The notes: generated by a model from the sequence alone, not told the origin. DNA of 33,118 nucleotides from JBBSJV01 sp038256935 (GCA_038256935.1 JBBSJV010000003.1:1-33118); one strand, 5' to 3'; counted from the first letter of the stretch, positions 24,069-32,914 are shown. Made by a program: numbers and translations.

Positions 24069-25166
24069 ATGAATCATAAACCACGAATTGGAGTCATAAA
24101 CGGAGGAGGCGATTGCCCTGGCCTCAATACTGTGATAGATTCACTAGTCAAAACACTTTATCCTGAATACGAAGTTTTTGGCTTTTATAAAGGCTACGAA
24201 GGATTGCTAGAGAAAAATTATTTTCACCTACTTCCTGAATACACTAATAGATTTAAATTTCAAGGTGGTACGATGCTCAAAAGTGTTAATCATGGTCACT
24301 TCCCAGGTAAAATCGGTGGCGGTGAACTAAACCTGATTGATAAAAGTATTCTAGCTAAAACTAAAGAAAACTACGACGAAATGGGTTTAGAAGCAATTGT
24401 AGTTCTTGGTGGTGATGGGACTATGAGCGTGGCTTTGCAACTGCAAGAGATGGGTTTGAATATGGTTGGTGTTCCAAAAAGTATTGATAATGATTTGTAC
24501 GGCACTGACTATACTTTTGGCTTTCAAACTGCTGTAGAAATTGCAACTGAAGCACTGGATAGGTTAGAAACCACAGGTTATAGTCATGATAGAGTTATGA
24601 TACTGGAGCTTATGGGTAGAAATGCTGGCTGGATTTCTTTAAACGCAGGTATCGCAGGGGGAGCCAATATGATTTTGATTCCTGAAATTCCCTTTACCTA
24701 CGATCAGCTACTAAAGTACATTCAAGCTAGAGTAGAAAAAGGCAAACACAATGCACTCATTGTAGTAGCTGAAGGTGCAATCAGTGTTGGTGGGGAGAAA
24801 ATTTTATCAGATATAGGCGGGCAATCTAGTGAGCAAAACTTATCTGGAATAGGAAGTAATATTGCAAGGTTTTTGAATAGTCAAAATATCGATGCAAGAT
24901 CTACAATCTTAGGTCATATTCAAAGGGGAGGCAGTCCTAATAGCTTTGATAGGATTTTGAGCAGGCAATACGGAGCCTTTGCTGGAAATATGATAAAAGA
25001 CAAAAAATACGCACAAGTAGTGACTTACAATTGCCATGATTTTACATCAATGACTTTAGATGAATGTGTATCCCAGCTAAAACTTGTAGATCCCGAATCT
25101 TCAATAGTAAAACTTGCAAGACAAATGGGGATTAGTTTTGGAGAAACTGGAGAGATTTATTTTTAG
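24069..25166 (+). CDS. pfkA: 6-phosphofructokinase, mixed-signature type
   Basis: 365 residues, group-A phosphofructokinase, making fructose 1,6-bisphosphate from fructose 6-phosphate. Phosphate-donor motif GVINGGGDCPGLN (8-20), then VVLGGDGTMSVALQLQ (Gly at the position of E. coli 104, as in ATP-dependent enzymes), and VGVPKSIDNDLYGTDYTFGF (Lys at 124, as in PPi-dependent enzymes). The active-site loops IDND and FDRILSRQYG are present, as is MGRNAGW. The Gly104/Lys124 combination occurs in the ATP-using group III (for example actinobacterial) family. It is the only glycolytic gene in this window. Confidence 0.92.
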   Translation: MNHKPRIGVINGGGDCPGLNTVIDSLVKTLYPEYEVFGFYKGYEGLLEKNYFHLLPEYTNRFKFQGGTMLKSVNHGHFPGKIGGGELNLIDKSILAKTKENYDEMGLEAIVVLGGDGTMSVALQLQEMGLNMVGVPKSIDNDLYGTDYTFGFQTAVEIATEALDRLETTGYSHDRVMILELMGRNAGWISLNAGIAGGANMILIPEIPFTYDQLLKYIQARVEKGKHNALIVVAEGAISVGGEKILSDIGGQSSEQNLSGIGSNIARFLNSQNIDARSTILGHIQRGGSPNSFDRILSRQYGAFAGNMIKDKKYAQVVTYNCHDFTSMTLDECVSQLKLVDPESSIVKLARQMGISFGETGEIYF

Positions 25167-25606
25167 ATTAATTGGTCAGTATAATAGTTTGTAATAAAAT
25201 ATTTTATGAATGATAATGGCACTTTGTAAGTCATCAAATCATATTATTGTCATTGCAGAACTCGTTTCAGAATCTCTCCCTTACTGTGTGCTTAAAAGAC
25301 CCTGAAATAAATTCAGGGTGACACATAGATTCTGTCATTAAAATAATTAACATCTACAACCCTGAATTTATTTCAGGGTCTGTTACTTATATTAATAGAG
25401 AAAAGATACTGAAACGAGTTCAGTATGACAGATTAAAATTGTCAGCGAATAAATTGACACTTACAGGGATGACATGTGGATTTTGTCAGCGAAATAATTA
25501 ACATCAAAAGGGTGACAAGTTTTAGAATGTAATTATACCTTCAAAATTAATTTTGTACCTTAAGTGCAGGTTCCGTGGTAGCAACTTGCTAAAGGATAAA
25601 CATTAT
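25167..25606. repeat. REP-like palindrome cluster
   Basis: No gene. Four palindromic elements of one family lie within 183 bases in alternating orientation: 25248-25274 (-), 25298-25323 (+), 25359-25380 (-), 25405-25430 (+). The shared plan is GAYMCTGAA, about 4-8 loop bases, TTCAGKRTGACA. The remainder holds shorter related fragments (CAGCGAAATAATTAACAT at 25487-25504 repeats an earlier TAATTAACAT). The block ends at the truncated lepA. No REP-associated transposase (RAYT) gene lies in the window. Confidence 0.8.
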
Positions 25607-26197
25607 TTACACCTTGCCTATCTTTGGACTGGGTACATTTTCTACAATTGCTTCCAATAATTCTTTGACTCCTTCTCCTGTTTTGCCGCTCACATGTAGT
25701 ATTTTGTCTTTTGGATAACTTAGGACTTGTTCAATTTCTTCACTTCGAGTTGGGATATCAGCGTTTGGTAGATCGATTTTATTTAAAACTGGGATAATCT
25801 CTAGATCCAATTCTATTGCGGAGTACAAATTTGCTAATGTCTGAGCTTGGATACCTTGAGTGGCATCTACTAATAGAACCGCCCCTTCACAAGCAGCAAG
25901 AGACCGTGAGACTTCATAAGCAAAATCCACATGCCCTGGTGTATCAATAAGATTTAAGATAAATTTTTGACCTTTAAATCGAGGATCTTTTCCAGTATAA
26001 GTATAGTCCATGCGAACTGGTTGCAGTTTGATTGTGATTCCACGCTCTCTTTCCAGATCCATCTTATCCAAAGTCTGCTCTTGTAACTCTCTGTTTGTAA
26101 TAGCTCCAGTAAATTCCATTAGTCTATCAGATAGAGTACTTTTACCATGATCTATATGGGCAATTATGGAAAAGTTGCGAATTTGGGAAAGTGACAT
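25607..26197 (-). CDS. lepA: Elongation factor 4 (LepA) G domain only, C-terminally truncated
   Basis: 196 residues. The whole G domain is intact: G1 AHIDHGKS (13-20), switch I RERGITIKL, G3 LIDTPGHVDF, G4 NKIDLPNA, G5 VSGKTGEG. Translation ends just after PSPKIGKV and TAA. A complete LepA has about 600 residues; the domains after the G domain (domain II, EF-G-like III and V, and the C-terminal domain) have no trace here. Translating the following 300 bases in all three minus-strand frames shows nothing LepA-like. The cut falls beside the REP cluster. LepA normally needs these domains for back-translocation and ribosome binding, so this gene is probably non-functional as EF4 unless a free G-domain protein has its own role. 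Confidence 0.8.
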   Translation of the reverse strand: MSLSQIRNFSIIAHIDHGKSTLSDRLMEFTGAITNRELQEQTLDKMDLERERGITIKLQPVRMDYTYTGKDPRFKGQKFILNLIDTPGHVDFAYEVSRSLAACEGAVLLVDATQGIQAQTLANLYSAIELDLEIIPVLNKIDLPNADIPTRSEEIEQVLSYPKDKILHVSGKTGEGVKELLEAIVENVPSPKIGKV

Positions 26198-26215
26198 TTA
26201 TTAGTTTAGTTTGTT

Positions 26216-29200
26216 TTAATTTACAGTCACAGGAACGGAAGTAACTGTTGGACCACCACCATTAATACTAATAACGACTGAAGGCCCAAACCCAGCTCCA
26301 GTTGTATTTGGAATTGCCGCTAACGGACACCTTGCAAGGCCATTACTTAGCTGACAATCTTGCTGAGACCCACCTGAAAAGTAAACTCTAGCTGAGGTAA
26401 CAGTAGATGGATTGTAGTTTAGTGTACAAGTAACAATAGAACCTGAGGCCATAGTACTTGGACATGATAAATTGCTGTAGGTAGCTGGCACTGCTTGAAT
26501 AGTAGCTGAAACTGATCTTGTGTAGACCTTACCATTATTGTCTGTGACTTCAAAAACAAAATTACCAGGACCTGGGTTTACTGCAGCTGCTGTTACTGCG
26601 CCTGCGGTGGAGGCAAGTTGTGTTCCATCTCTTAAAATCCTAACTGTAGTAACAGTCAAGCCAGTTGCAGCTGGAAAACTAGCAGACATTGTGACATTGC
26701 TTATCGCGTTATTGCCTGTTATTAAATTTGTGGCAATATCAGGTTCTACAGCTATCAAAGGGCCAGTTTGCGTTGATGGCTCTGGGATATTGCAATAGCT
26801 AGGATCTCTTTTACTCCACTCATCAGAAGGGTTTCTCCAAGCTGGAGTATTAAACTCTGCAACCAATAAAAAACATCTCACCTCTTCTTTATTAGATTCA
26901 TCAGTTGTCCCCTCTACAAACAATTTACCATCAGCTTTATTGACGAAATAACTAGCCGGTAAGACTGTTGAGCGGTTTTCAAAGATACTCTGAGCTTTAT
27001 ATTTCTCCACTTCAGCAGGTGTTGCCAAGGCTACCACACCAGTTTTTTTATTGAGTTGTTCGATCTGTTTCTTAGTTAAGTATTCCACTGACCCTGTTGG
27101 TCTTTGAGGCTCAGCTGGTTGGTTTGGATCAGCAGGGGTGTTGTTATTTAATCCTGTTCTAGAATTTACAAACACCCTAGTAAGCCCTTCTGTACTAAAG
27201 TTTTTGACTTCTTTACCATTATGCATGTATTCCATGATTCGATTCCAAACTGGAGCTGCGCCAATAGACGATGAAACATTTGAAGCCATAGCCCCATTAT
27301 CAGTGCGACCCACCCAAACTGAAATCGAATAATAAGGAGTACCTCCTACTGTCCACAAATCTCTAGGTCCATTTGAAGTTCCAGTTTTGGCAGCAACTTT
27401 CCACCTTTTATCTTTGAGTTCTAATAATGTTCTAGATGAACCAAATTCAGCTGCTCTACTGCTGTAATCACTCATCACTTGAGTGACTTGTCTAGCAATT
27501 AACTTGTTTTCTTCATCGGCATCTTTTACTGGATACACTGGAGTAGCACTGCTTTGTTTTTTTAGATATACATCTTCACCACCTTTTTTCTTTTTGATGC
27601 TAATAAAAGGAGTTGCTGTACGTAAATTTCCTTCTTGTAAAAAGGTATTTATACCAGTAGTATGAGAAAGCAGGGTTACCTCACAACCTCCAAGAGCGGA
27701 GGCGATGAAACATCTTCCACGATAAGCATTTTTAACATCTTCTGCTGTGACTCCTTTAATCTCATTTGGAGCACAAGTTTCTACTCCAGCATTTTTTACT
27801 CCAAACCTATCTGGATTGCTAGCTCCTTCTACACATGGAAATACCACCCCCATTGACTCTGTGTAATTGAAAAAAGTATCAAGTTTTGATGCTTGATTAC
27901 TAGCAGGGTCATCGTTTACAAGAAACAGTGTTTTAACTGCAGGGATGTTTAAAGATCCTTGTAGGGCTCTTCTCATACTAACTGGACCTCTAAATCTGTT
28001 ATCAAAGTTTTTAGGTGTATAACTTCCCCAGTTTGTTTGCATGTCATTTATCATTGTCCCTGGATTAAAACCATTTCTAAAGGCAGCTGCATAAATATAG
28101 GGTTTAATACTACTTCCGGGTTGTTGAGCACTGGTAGCAATATTTACCTTTCCATCAATATCCGCTCTATTGTAGGCTAGAGAACCAACCATGGCTACTA
28201 CTTGACCTGTTGGACCATCAACTACTACTGCAGAAGCGTTATTTGCTTCAAATCGAGTGATTTGAGGTTCTGACTCCGCTACAATTTGAGTAACATCTTG
28301 TTGTATCTGAGGATCTAATGTAGTTATAATATCATAGCCTTCCTCATACAATTCAGTCTCAGAAATAAACTTAGTAAGTTCTTTGGTAATATATTCTCTA
28401 AAGTGAGGGTATGGATCACTTACAGGCAAAGTAACAAAGGCTACCTTATTTTCAGTTCTTGCAACTTGACCTGCAGCTTCATCAGTTGTAGAAACCACTG
28501 GAGTTGTTTGTAAACTTAGAAGCTGATCTTTAGATTCAATGTATTTTCCTCTTACACCATTTTCCAGTGGGAATTCTTTTTCTTCAAGTTTCTGCAAGCA
28601 TACATTTTTCCTAAATTCTAAATCTCTAGCTGCAGTCAATGCTGAATCATCAGCATTTACGTTTACAGCTATTTCTTGACCATCAACATTTTCTACTACC
28701 GTCTCATCAACATTTTCGATACCAAGTAATCCGTTACTGATTTGTATGTTTGCATCACCAATCCTTCTAACCCCACCTTCAAAATAGCTAGTCTGCTGCA
28801 CCATTGATGATAGATAACAGGCTTCTATAATATTTATGTCTTTGATATCTTTATTGAAATATGATCTACTTGCTTGTTGAACACCATAGGCATTTCTTCC
28901 AAAAGGTACCCAATTTAAGTATTTATCTAGAATTTCAGTTGTACTTGTATTTTCATTTAATTGAACAGCTGTGAATAATTCCCTGATTTTTCTATCTACA
29001 CTTCTATCATCATCTTCTGTAATATTTTTGATCAATTGCTGAGAAAGTCCACTTGCTCCTCTACACTCATCACCAACCGAGGTAAAGCATTTGAAACCGG
29101 CTCCAGCTATGTTGCGCCAAGGTATACCTAGCTCATTATCATGAAAATTCTCATCTTCTAAAGCTACTATTGCTAGCTGCATCTCAGTTGGAATACAATT

Positions 29201-29854
29201 TGGTTGAGTTTCTATTGGTTCATTTTGTAAACACAAACTAACAACTTCTCTTCTCTCTTCTTGGTAAAATTCAAAAATTTTGGTTTTTCCATCTCTGGCG
29301 TAGACGACACTACTTTGATTAGGATCCCTTTCTAAATCGTCTATAGATGGTGTGGTGTTCCAGATATCAATCAGTACCGCTGATACAGTGGTTGTTGAGA
29401 CAACTAGTAGAAGAATAACAACAAGCCCAGCAACTAAACTCTTACGGCCAAATCTTTTCCATGAAAATCCAAAGTTTTTTCTCAAATCTTTTATATTTTG
29501 GCTCCAACTAGTATTTCCTTTTCTACCTAAAACAACACCCTCTTGGGAATTATTAGCATTGGAGTGAGTATTAAACTCTGTTCCAATCTTACTGCCCTTT
29601 CTCACTATTTGGCGCGGTTTTTCTACTAAATACCCATCTTTTTCTAAAATTTCATCTAGATTCTGACTACCTTGTTCACTAGGTAAAGCAAACCAGGCAT
29701 CGTCTCTTTTTACCATAGCATTTGGCTCACCTTGAGTAGCATTTTTAGGTTCCACTTTATCATCTTGGTTATGACTATGGGGTGAGTGTTTCCCAGAGTG
29801 GTCATTTTTTTTGATATCTAAGCCTTTTTTCTTGCCTTTATGAGAATCGTTCAT
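26216..29854 (-). CDS. Class A penicillin-binding protein (PBP1A-like)
   Basis: 1212 residues from ATG 29854, the start favoured by an upstream TTGACT-17-TAAGAA promoter. Order: a polar His/Lys/Asp-rich cytoplasmic tail (1-135), one membrane helix (about 139-163), then glycosyltransferase GT51 (EDENF at 233-237, the QQL block at 272-274, RKIREL at 288-293, KYLNWVPFGRNAYGV from 311), a long linker, and the transpeptidase with SSIK (581-584), SLN (634-636) and KTGTSNGP (823-830). From about 940 there is a Pro/Asn-rich, Ig-like or Cys-containing tail rich in Thr/Val. It polymerises and crosslinks glycan strands outside the membrane. The GT51 donor site reads GASGLSQQL, not the usual GGSTITQQL, and EDENF lacks the following His. 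Confidence 0.9.
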   Translation of the reverse strand: MNDSHKGKKKGLDIKKNDHSGKHSPHSHNQDDKVEPKNATQGEPNAMVKRDDAWFALPSEQGSQNLDEILEKDGYLVEKPRQIVRKGSKIGTEFNTHSNANNSQEGVVLGRKGNTSWSQNIKDLRKNFGFSWKRFGRKSLVAGLVVILLLVVSTTTVSAVLIDIWNTTPSIDDLERDPNQSSVVYARDGKTKIFEFYQEERREVVSLCLQNEPIETQPNCIPTEMQLAIVALEDENFHDNELGIPWRNIAGAGFKCFTSVGDECRGASGLSQQLIKNITEDDDRSVDRKIRELFTAVQLNENTSTTEILDKYLNWVPFGRNAYGVQQASRSYFNKDIKDINIIEACYLSSMVQQTSYFEGGVRRIGDANIQISNGLLGIENVDETVVENVDGQEIAVNVNADDSALTAARDLEFRKNVCLQKLEEKEFPLENGVRGKYIESKDQLLSLQTTPVVSTTDEAAGQVARTENKVAFVTLPVSDPYPHFREYITKELTKFISETELYEEGYDIITTLDPQIQQDVTQIVAESEPQITRFEANNASAVVVDGPTGQVVAMVGSLAYNRADIDGKVNIATSAQQPGSSIKPYIYAAAFRNGFNPGTMINDMQTNWGSYTPKNFDNRFRGPVSMRRALQGSLNIPAVKTLFLVNDDPASNQASKLDTFFNYTESMGVVFPCVEGASNPDRFGVKNAGVETCAPNEIKGVTAEDVKNAYRGRCFIASALGGCEVTLLSHTTGINTFLQEGNLRTATPFISIKKKKGGEDVYLKKQSSATPVYPVKDADEENKLIARQVTQVMSDYSSRAAEFGSSRTLLELKDKRWKVAAKTGTSNGPRDLWTVGGTPYYSISVWVGRTDNGAMASNVSSSIGAAPVWNRIMEYMHNGKEVKNFSTEGLTRVFVNSRTGLNNNTPADPNQPAEPQRPTGSVEYLTKKQIEQLNKKTGVVALATPAEVEKYKAQSIFENRSTVLPASYFVNKADGKLFVEGTTDESNKEEVRCFLLVAEFNTPAWRNPSDEWSKRDPSYCNIPEPSTQTGPLIAVEPDIATNLITGNNAISNVTMSASFPAATGLTVTTVRILRDGTQLASTAGAVTAAAVNPGPGNFVFEVTDNNGKVYTRSVSATIQAVPATYSNLSCPSTMASGSIVTCTLNYNPSTVTSARVYFSGGSQQDCQLSNGLARCPLAAIPNTTGAGFGPSVVISINGGGPTVTSVPVTVN

Positions 29855-29873
29855 AGTATTGATAACTAATAAA

Positions 29874-29902
29874 TTCTTAGCTTGAAAGACTAGTTTAGTC
29901 AA
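29874..29902 (-). promoter_or_regulatory. Promoter of the PBP1A gene
   Basis: TTGACT (29902-29897), a 17-bp spacer, and TAAGAA (29879-29874). The ATG at 29854 follows a leader of about 10-14 bases. Confidence 0.55.
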
Positions 29903-29956
29903 GCATTGATTTATAAAAATTAGACAATTTTAGTTGTCTTGAATATAAATTTTTTT

Positions 29957-31156
29957 ATGTCAGATCACTCTCATCACGGACACGCCCATCATGAATCCAA
30001 ACCCCTATCTTTCAAAACTGCCATAGCCAAAGTTATTGCTATTATCTTTACTCTAATTATAATTTTCTCAATTTCTAGGTTTATGCAGCCAAGACTTGAA
30101 GAAATTTTGGTTAATAACCAAGCTAATTCTGCTGGTTTTGTAATCGCCACAGTGGATCAAATACAACCTTTAAATGCTGATGAATTCACAGATGCCATGG
30201 TTTATAATATTGTGGTTCGACTATCTAGTGGGGAGGTTTTGGATATTGAATATTCTATACCTACTATAGCCGTTGATCAACTTCCAAATGAGGGTGAACA
30301 AGTCATTCTGGCTAGATTTATTAATCCTGAAGGAGAGCAATATTATATCTCTGATAGGTTTAGACTACCGACTTTATTTATTTTAGTATTATTGTTTATT
30401 TTCTTTGTGGTGGCTTTAACTGGCTGGAAAGGTATATACGCCATAATTGGACTTGGTCTTAGCATTCTTTTGTTATTTACAAATTACTTACCGGCTATTT
30501 TATTGTTTGGAAACCCCGTACTATTATCTTTTATTGTTGGTGTTTTTACCCTTTCTTTAACACTATTTTTGACTCAAGACTGGAGTGTGTTTACTCTAAT
30601 TTCGATTATTGCAGGGGGGATTACTTTGGCTTTTGCTTTTTGGCTGTCTTCTTTGGGGGTGTCAGCTATGAGATTATCAGGACAAGCCAGTGAAGAAGCT
30701 TATCAATTGCAATATATTCAATCAGGTGTGCCACTAGCTTTTCAGGGTATATTACTAGGTAGTATCGTGCTTGGGACTATTGGTATTTTAGATGATGTAA
30801 TTACCACCCAAGTAGCTACTGTAGCCGAGATCTCAAAAGGTACTAGCAAAACCTTCAAGCAAGTCTTTTCTCAGTCTATGAATGTTGGTAAAACTCATAT
30901 TTTAGCTCTTATAAATACACTTGCTATAGCTTATTTGAGTGCAGGACTGCCGATATTTTTGAGCTATATCCTAACTCGTATTGCTCCATGGTGGGTTATT
31001 TTAAATTCTGAATTAATCAGTGAAGAATTAGTTCGAACCATTATTGGTAGTATGACATTATGTATGGCAGTTCCTATCTCTACAGCCTTAGCTTCTTGGT
31101 ATTATACTAAGCAAAATCCCAGCCAGCAAAGCCCCGAAACTAGCCATGTTCATTAA
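29957..31156 (+). CDS. YibE/F-like family membrane protein
   Basis: 399 residues from ATG 29957. After a cytoplasmic His-rich start (SDHSHHGHAHH, possibly metal-binding) comes a membrane helix (near 25-42), a small beta-rich external domain to about 135, then seven or more helices. The block LGTIGILDDVITTQVATVAE (about 275-294) is the YibE/F family's Asp-Asp motif and the strongest marker. YibE/F proteins (PF07907) have no proven function. It is divergent from PBP1A, and ends before the zinc-ribbon gene, which is convergent. The frame is intact. Confidence 0.85.
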   Translation: MSDHSHHGHAHHESKPLSFKTAIAKVIAIIFTLIIIFSISRFMQPRLEEILVNNQANSAGFVIATVDQIQPLNADEFTDAMVYNIVVRLSSGEVLDIEYSIPTIAVDQLPNEGEQVILARFINPEGEQYYISDRFRLPTLFILVLLFIFFVVALTGWKGIYAIIGLGLSILLLFTNYLPAILLFGNPVLLSFIVGVFTLSLTLFLTQDWSVFTLISIIAGGITLAFAFWLSSLGVSAMRLSGQASEEAYQLQYIQSGVPLAFQGILLGSIVLGTIGILDDVITTQVATVAEISKGTSKTFKQVFSQSMNVGKTHILALINTLAIAYLSAGLPIFLSYILTRIAPWWVILNSELISEELVRTIIGSMTLCMAVPISTALASWYYTKQNPSQQSPETSHVH

Positions 31157-31262
31157 ATTAGATCAGATAATTTATCTTTCTTGTTAGATGAAAATCAAAA
31201 AATGTCTTTACTTGCCACACTAGGGCGGCATTGATTAGTAATTCAAAAAACTGATCTCTATA
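31157..31262. other. Convergent spacer, no clear terminator
   Basis: This 106-base gap between the YibE/F and zinc-ribbon genes is AT-rich. I see only a weak inverted pair, GATCAG near 31162 and CTGATC near 31251, and no convincing terminator. Confidence 0.35.
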
Positions 31263-31820
31263 TTATATCTTTTCCCAGTACCCTTCACTAGGACCTGCTG
31301 GACCATCTGGTTGTCCTGATAAACAAACTTCACAAATCGGAAAAATTTGGCCCTTTTTAAGATCTAGTATATACCCACAATCTTTACATAGATACTCCCC
31401 GTCTTCAGCTACGATCTGTCCCCATTTGAAATACCCATCACTAGGCTCAGTGGTATCTTTGTAGTTTTGAGCTACAGAAACTAGTGCTTCAAGATAATCT
31501 AGATCCTTTTCAAGTTGTGGTTTTAGTTCCAAGATTTCTAACCTACCTTCGCTAACTCTGGCTAGAATAAGATTTTCTCCAGGTTTATTTGAATTTGCTA
31601 GCCCTACTACTTGCTTCCAAACATCACCTTCACGGTCATTGATAACTACTTCTGATTCTTTGCTAGTACCATAATTAAGGATCTTTACAACTACACCAGT
31701 ATCAGTTAATTGCTGGTTTTTAGCTTCTAGCTTTTGTACTAACTCTTGCCCGTAAGCTGATTCACAATCAACAGTGATAAAGGCTAAAAGGTGATCTTGG
31801 GGTAAAAACGATAAATCCAT
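31263..31820 (-). CDS. Hypothetical protein with a C-terminal zinc ribbon
   Basis: 185 residues. Residues 1-125 form an alpha/beta domain with no recognised catalytic motif. A C-terminal ribbon follows: EYLCKDCGYI (CxxC) and IFPICEVCLSG (CxxC), with GQIFP between, as in rubredoxin-like or DUF1451-type zinc ribbons. The ending (PAGPSEGYWEKI) is Gly/Pro-rich. The function is not recognised; the ribbon may bind zinc or nucleic acid. Its start at 31820 lies before the gap with structured element B. Confidence 0.6.
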   Translation of the reverse strand: MDLSFLPQDHLLAFITVDCESAYGQELVQKLEAKNQQLTDTGVVVKILNYGTSKESEVVINDREGDVWKQVVGLANSNKPGENLILARVSEGRLEILELKPQLEKDLDYLEALVSVAQNYKDTTEPSDGYFKWGQIVAEDGEYLCKDCGYILDLKKGQIFPICEVCLSGQPDGPAGPSEGYWEKI

Positions 31821-32121
31821 AGTAAAATATTATTGATCTAAGTTTACCCCTCAGATATGGTTTTGTCAATTCTATTAAACCCTCTAATTTAGCCTTATAT
31901 ATAGCTAATCCATATATGACTTAGACAACGCAGGCCACAACTGTTTCAGTGGCATTATTGATAAATTAAGTATTGCAAGGCTTGCGAGCAATGCGTCCAA
32001 GTGTCTAGGTTAGATGGGGATTAACTGTACGTCATGATGAATTAATAGTTGTATGAAAATTAGTACCGCCATGATTTTGCTTCCCATTGTAAAAATATAG
32101 TTTTACTGCTAAAATTAAAAA
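31821..32121. other. Spacer that carries structured element copy B
   Basis: 301 bases without a gene, between the divergent zinc-ribbon and YgjP-like genes. The central 124 bases (31903-32026) are structured element B. Upstream, TATATA (31896-31901) could act as a -10 box; downstream, TAAAAT (about 32111) is a likely -10 for the GTG at 32122. Confidence 0.55.
31903..32026 (+). ncRNA. Structured element, copy B (candidate RNA)
   Basis: Closing stem AGCTAATCC / GGATTAACT (31903-31911, 32018-32026, one G-U pair). Next helix ACTTAGACA-ACGCA (31919-31932) pairs with TGCGT (31992-31996) and TGTCTAGGT (32002-32010), with a bulge CCAAG. A small hairpin around GCCACAACTG TTT CAGTGGC (31934-31953) and a GC-rich 3' core (GGCTTGCGAGCAATGC) complete it. 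It shares its core with copy A (12400-12520, opposite strand) but has a different closing-stem sequence. It lies 96 bases upstream of the YgjP-like gene in the same direction. It could be a cis-regulatory RNA, a small RNA, or the palindromic body of a miniature mobile element. Confidence 0.6.
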
Positions 32122-32844
32122 GTGAGTTTATCTTCAATACCTATTGCCACAGTACCATTATTTGGTAAGCAGGTACCTGTTTATACAAAAGGTGTTGGAA
32201 ATAGTTTTGAATATAGATATAATCAAGTCTGGGTTGGAAGTAGTGTTGGAGGGGATATGGATAAATTAAACTCGGCTTTTGAAAAATACTGCCAAGTCGA
32301 ACTTAAAAAGATTGTTACTAATCAAATCCAAAAACTACGCAGCAAAAAAGTAAAAGTAAAACTTGATTACATTCGAGCAGGTAAAAAGGTGCAAGTTGAT
32401 GAAGTTTTATCAGTCAATGACTATTTAGATAAGTTTGGCTACAGCCGTGAGATTGAAATAGAGATTAAACCTGCTGAAAAAGAATGGGGGATCAATAGTA
32501 TTGACGGTAAAAGGAAACAATTCAAATTATTTTTCAATCAAAACCTGATCAAATATGACTCTGGCAAACACATTGAATATGTTGTTGCTCATGAGCTAAC
32601 CCATGTTTTCCACAGGCACCATGAAAAAGAATTTCACAATACACTAGCTAGACTATACCTTAGAAAAAAGACTTCGGAAAACTTTTTTAGTAATAGAATT
32701 CGCTTCGTATTCGCTAAATCACAAGTTTCAAATAGTTTATTTATTTTTCTAATTGGAGTCTTTGTTGTTATAGTTTTGTTCTTATTATTTGGGTATTTAA
32801 GTCAGATTTTTAGTCTGCTTTTGACCCCTCAAACTAGATTTTAA
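32122..32844 (+). CDS. YgjP-like (M48/SprT-type) metallopeptidase with membrane tail
   Basis: 240 residues from GTG 32122, near-leaderless after TAAAAT (about 32111). The zinc motif VAHELTHVFHRHHEKEF (about 155-171) provides HExxH plus a third His, as in the YgjP-like family (PF01863). The preceding block (IDGKRKQFKLFFNQNLI) is also typical. The C-terminus has one hydrophobic helix (about 206-230), so the protease domain is membrane-tethered; most YgjP proteins are soluble. The substrate is unknown. Confidence 0.75.
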   Translation: MSLSSIPIATVPLFGKQVPVYTKGVGNSFEYRYNQVWVGSSVGGDMDKLNSAFEKYCQVELKKIVTNQIQKLRSKKVKVKLDYIRAGKKVQVDEVLSVNDYLDKFGYSREIEIEIKPAEKEWGINSIDGKRKQFKLFFNQNLIKYDSGKHIEYVVAHELTHVFHRHHEKEFHNTLARLYLRKKTSENFFSNRIRFVFAKSQVSNSLFIFLIGVFVVIVLFLLFGYLSQIFSLLLTPQTRF

Positions 32845-32879
32845 CTGAGCTTTATGTCATAAAATCACACTTTAGTTAA

Positions 32880-32908
32880 TTGCTCCAACTCGAAAACTAT
32901 GATACAAT
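32880..32908 (+). promoter_or_regulatory. Promoter of the terminal structured RNA
   Basis: TTGCTC (32880-32885), a 17-bp spacer, TACAAT (32903-32908). The start would fall near 32915, immediately before the first arm of the folded region, which supports an independent RNA. Confidence 0.5.
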
Positions 32909-32914
32909 GATAAT

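Noticed and set aside
25480..25606. Frameshifted remainder of lepA downstream of the stop
   Set aside because: The three minus-strand frames show no LepA-like sequence there, so truncation fits better than a frameshift.
31903..32026. 6S, SRP, tmRNA or RNase P identity for the structured element
   Set aside because: None of the conserved sequence blocks of these RNAs is present, and the length and fold differ.
84..32844. Global stop-codon reassignment (for example TGA as Gly or Trp)
   Set aside because: TAA, TAG and TGA all end intact, conserved-length genes; the internal stops involve all three codons.
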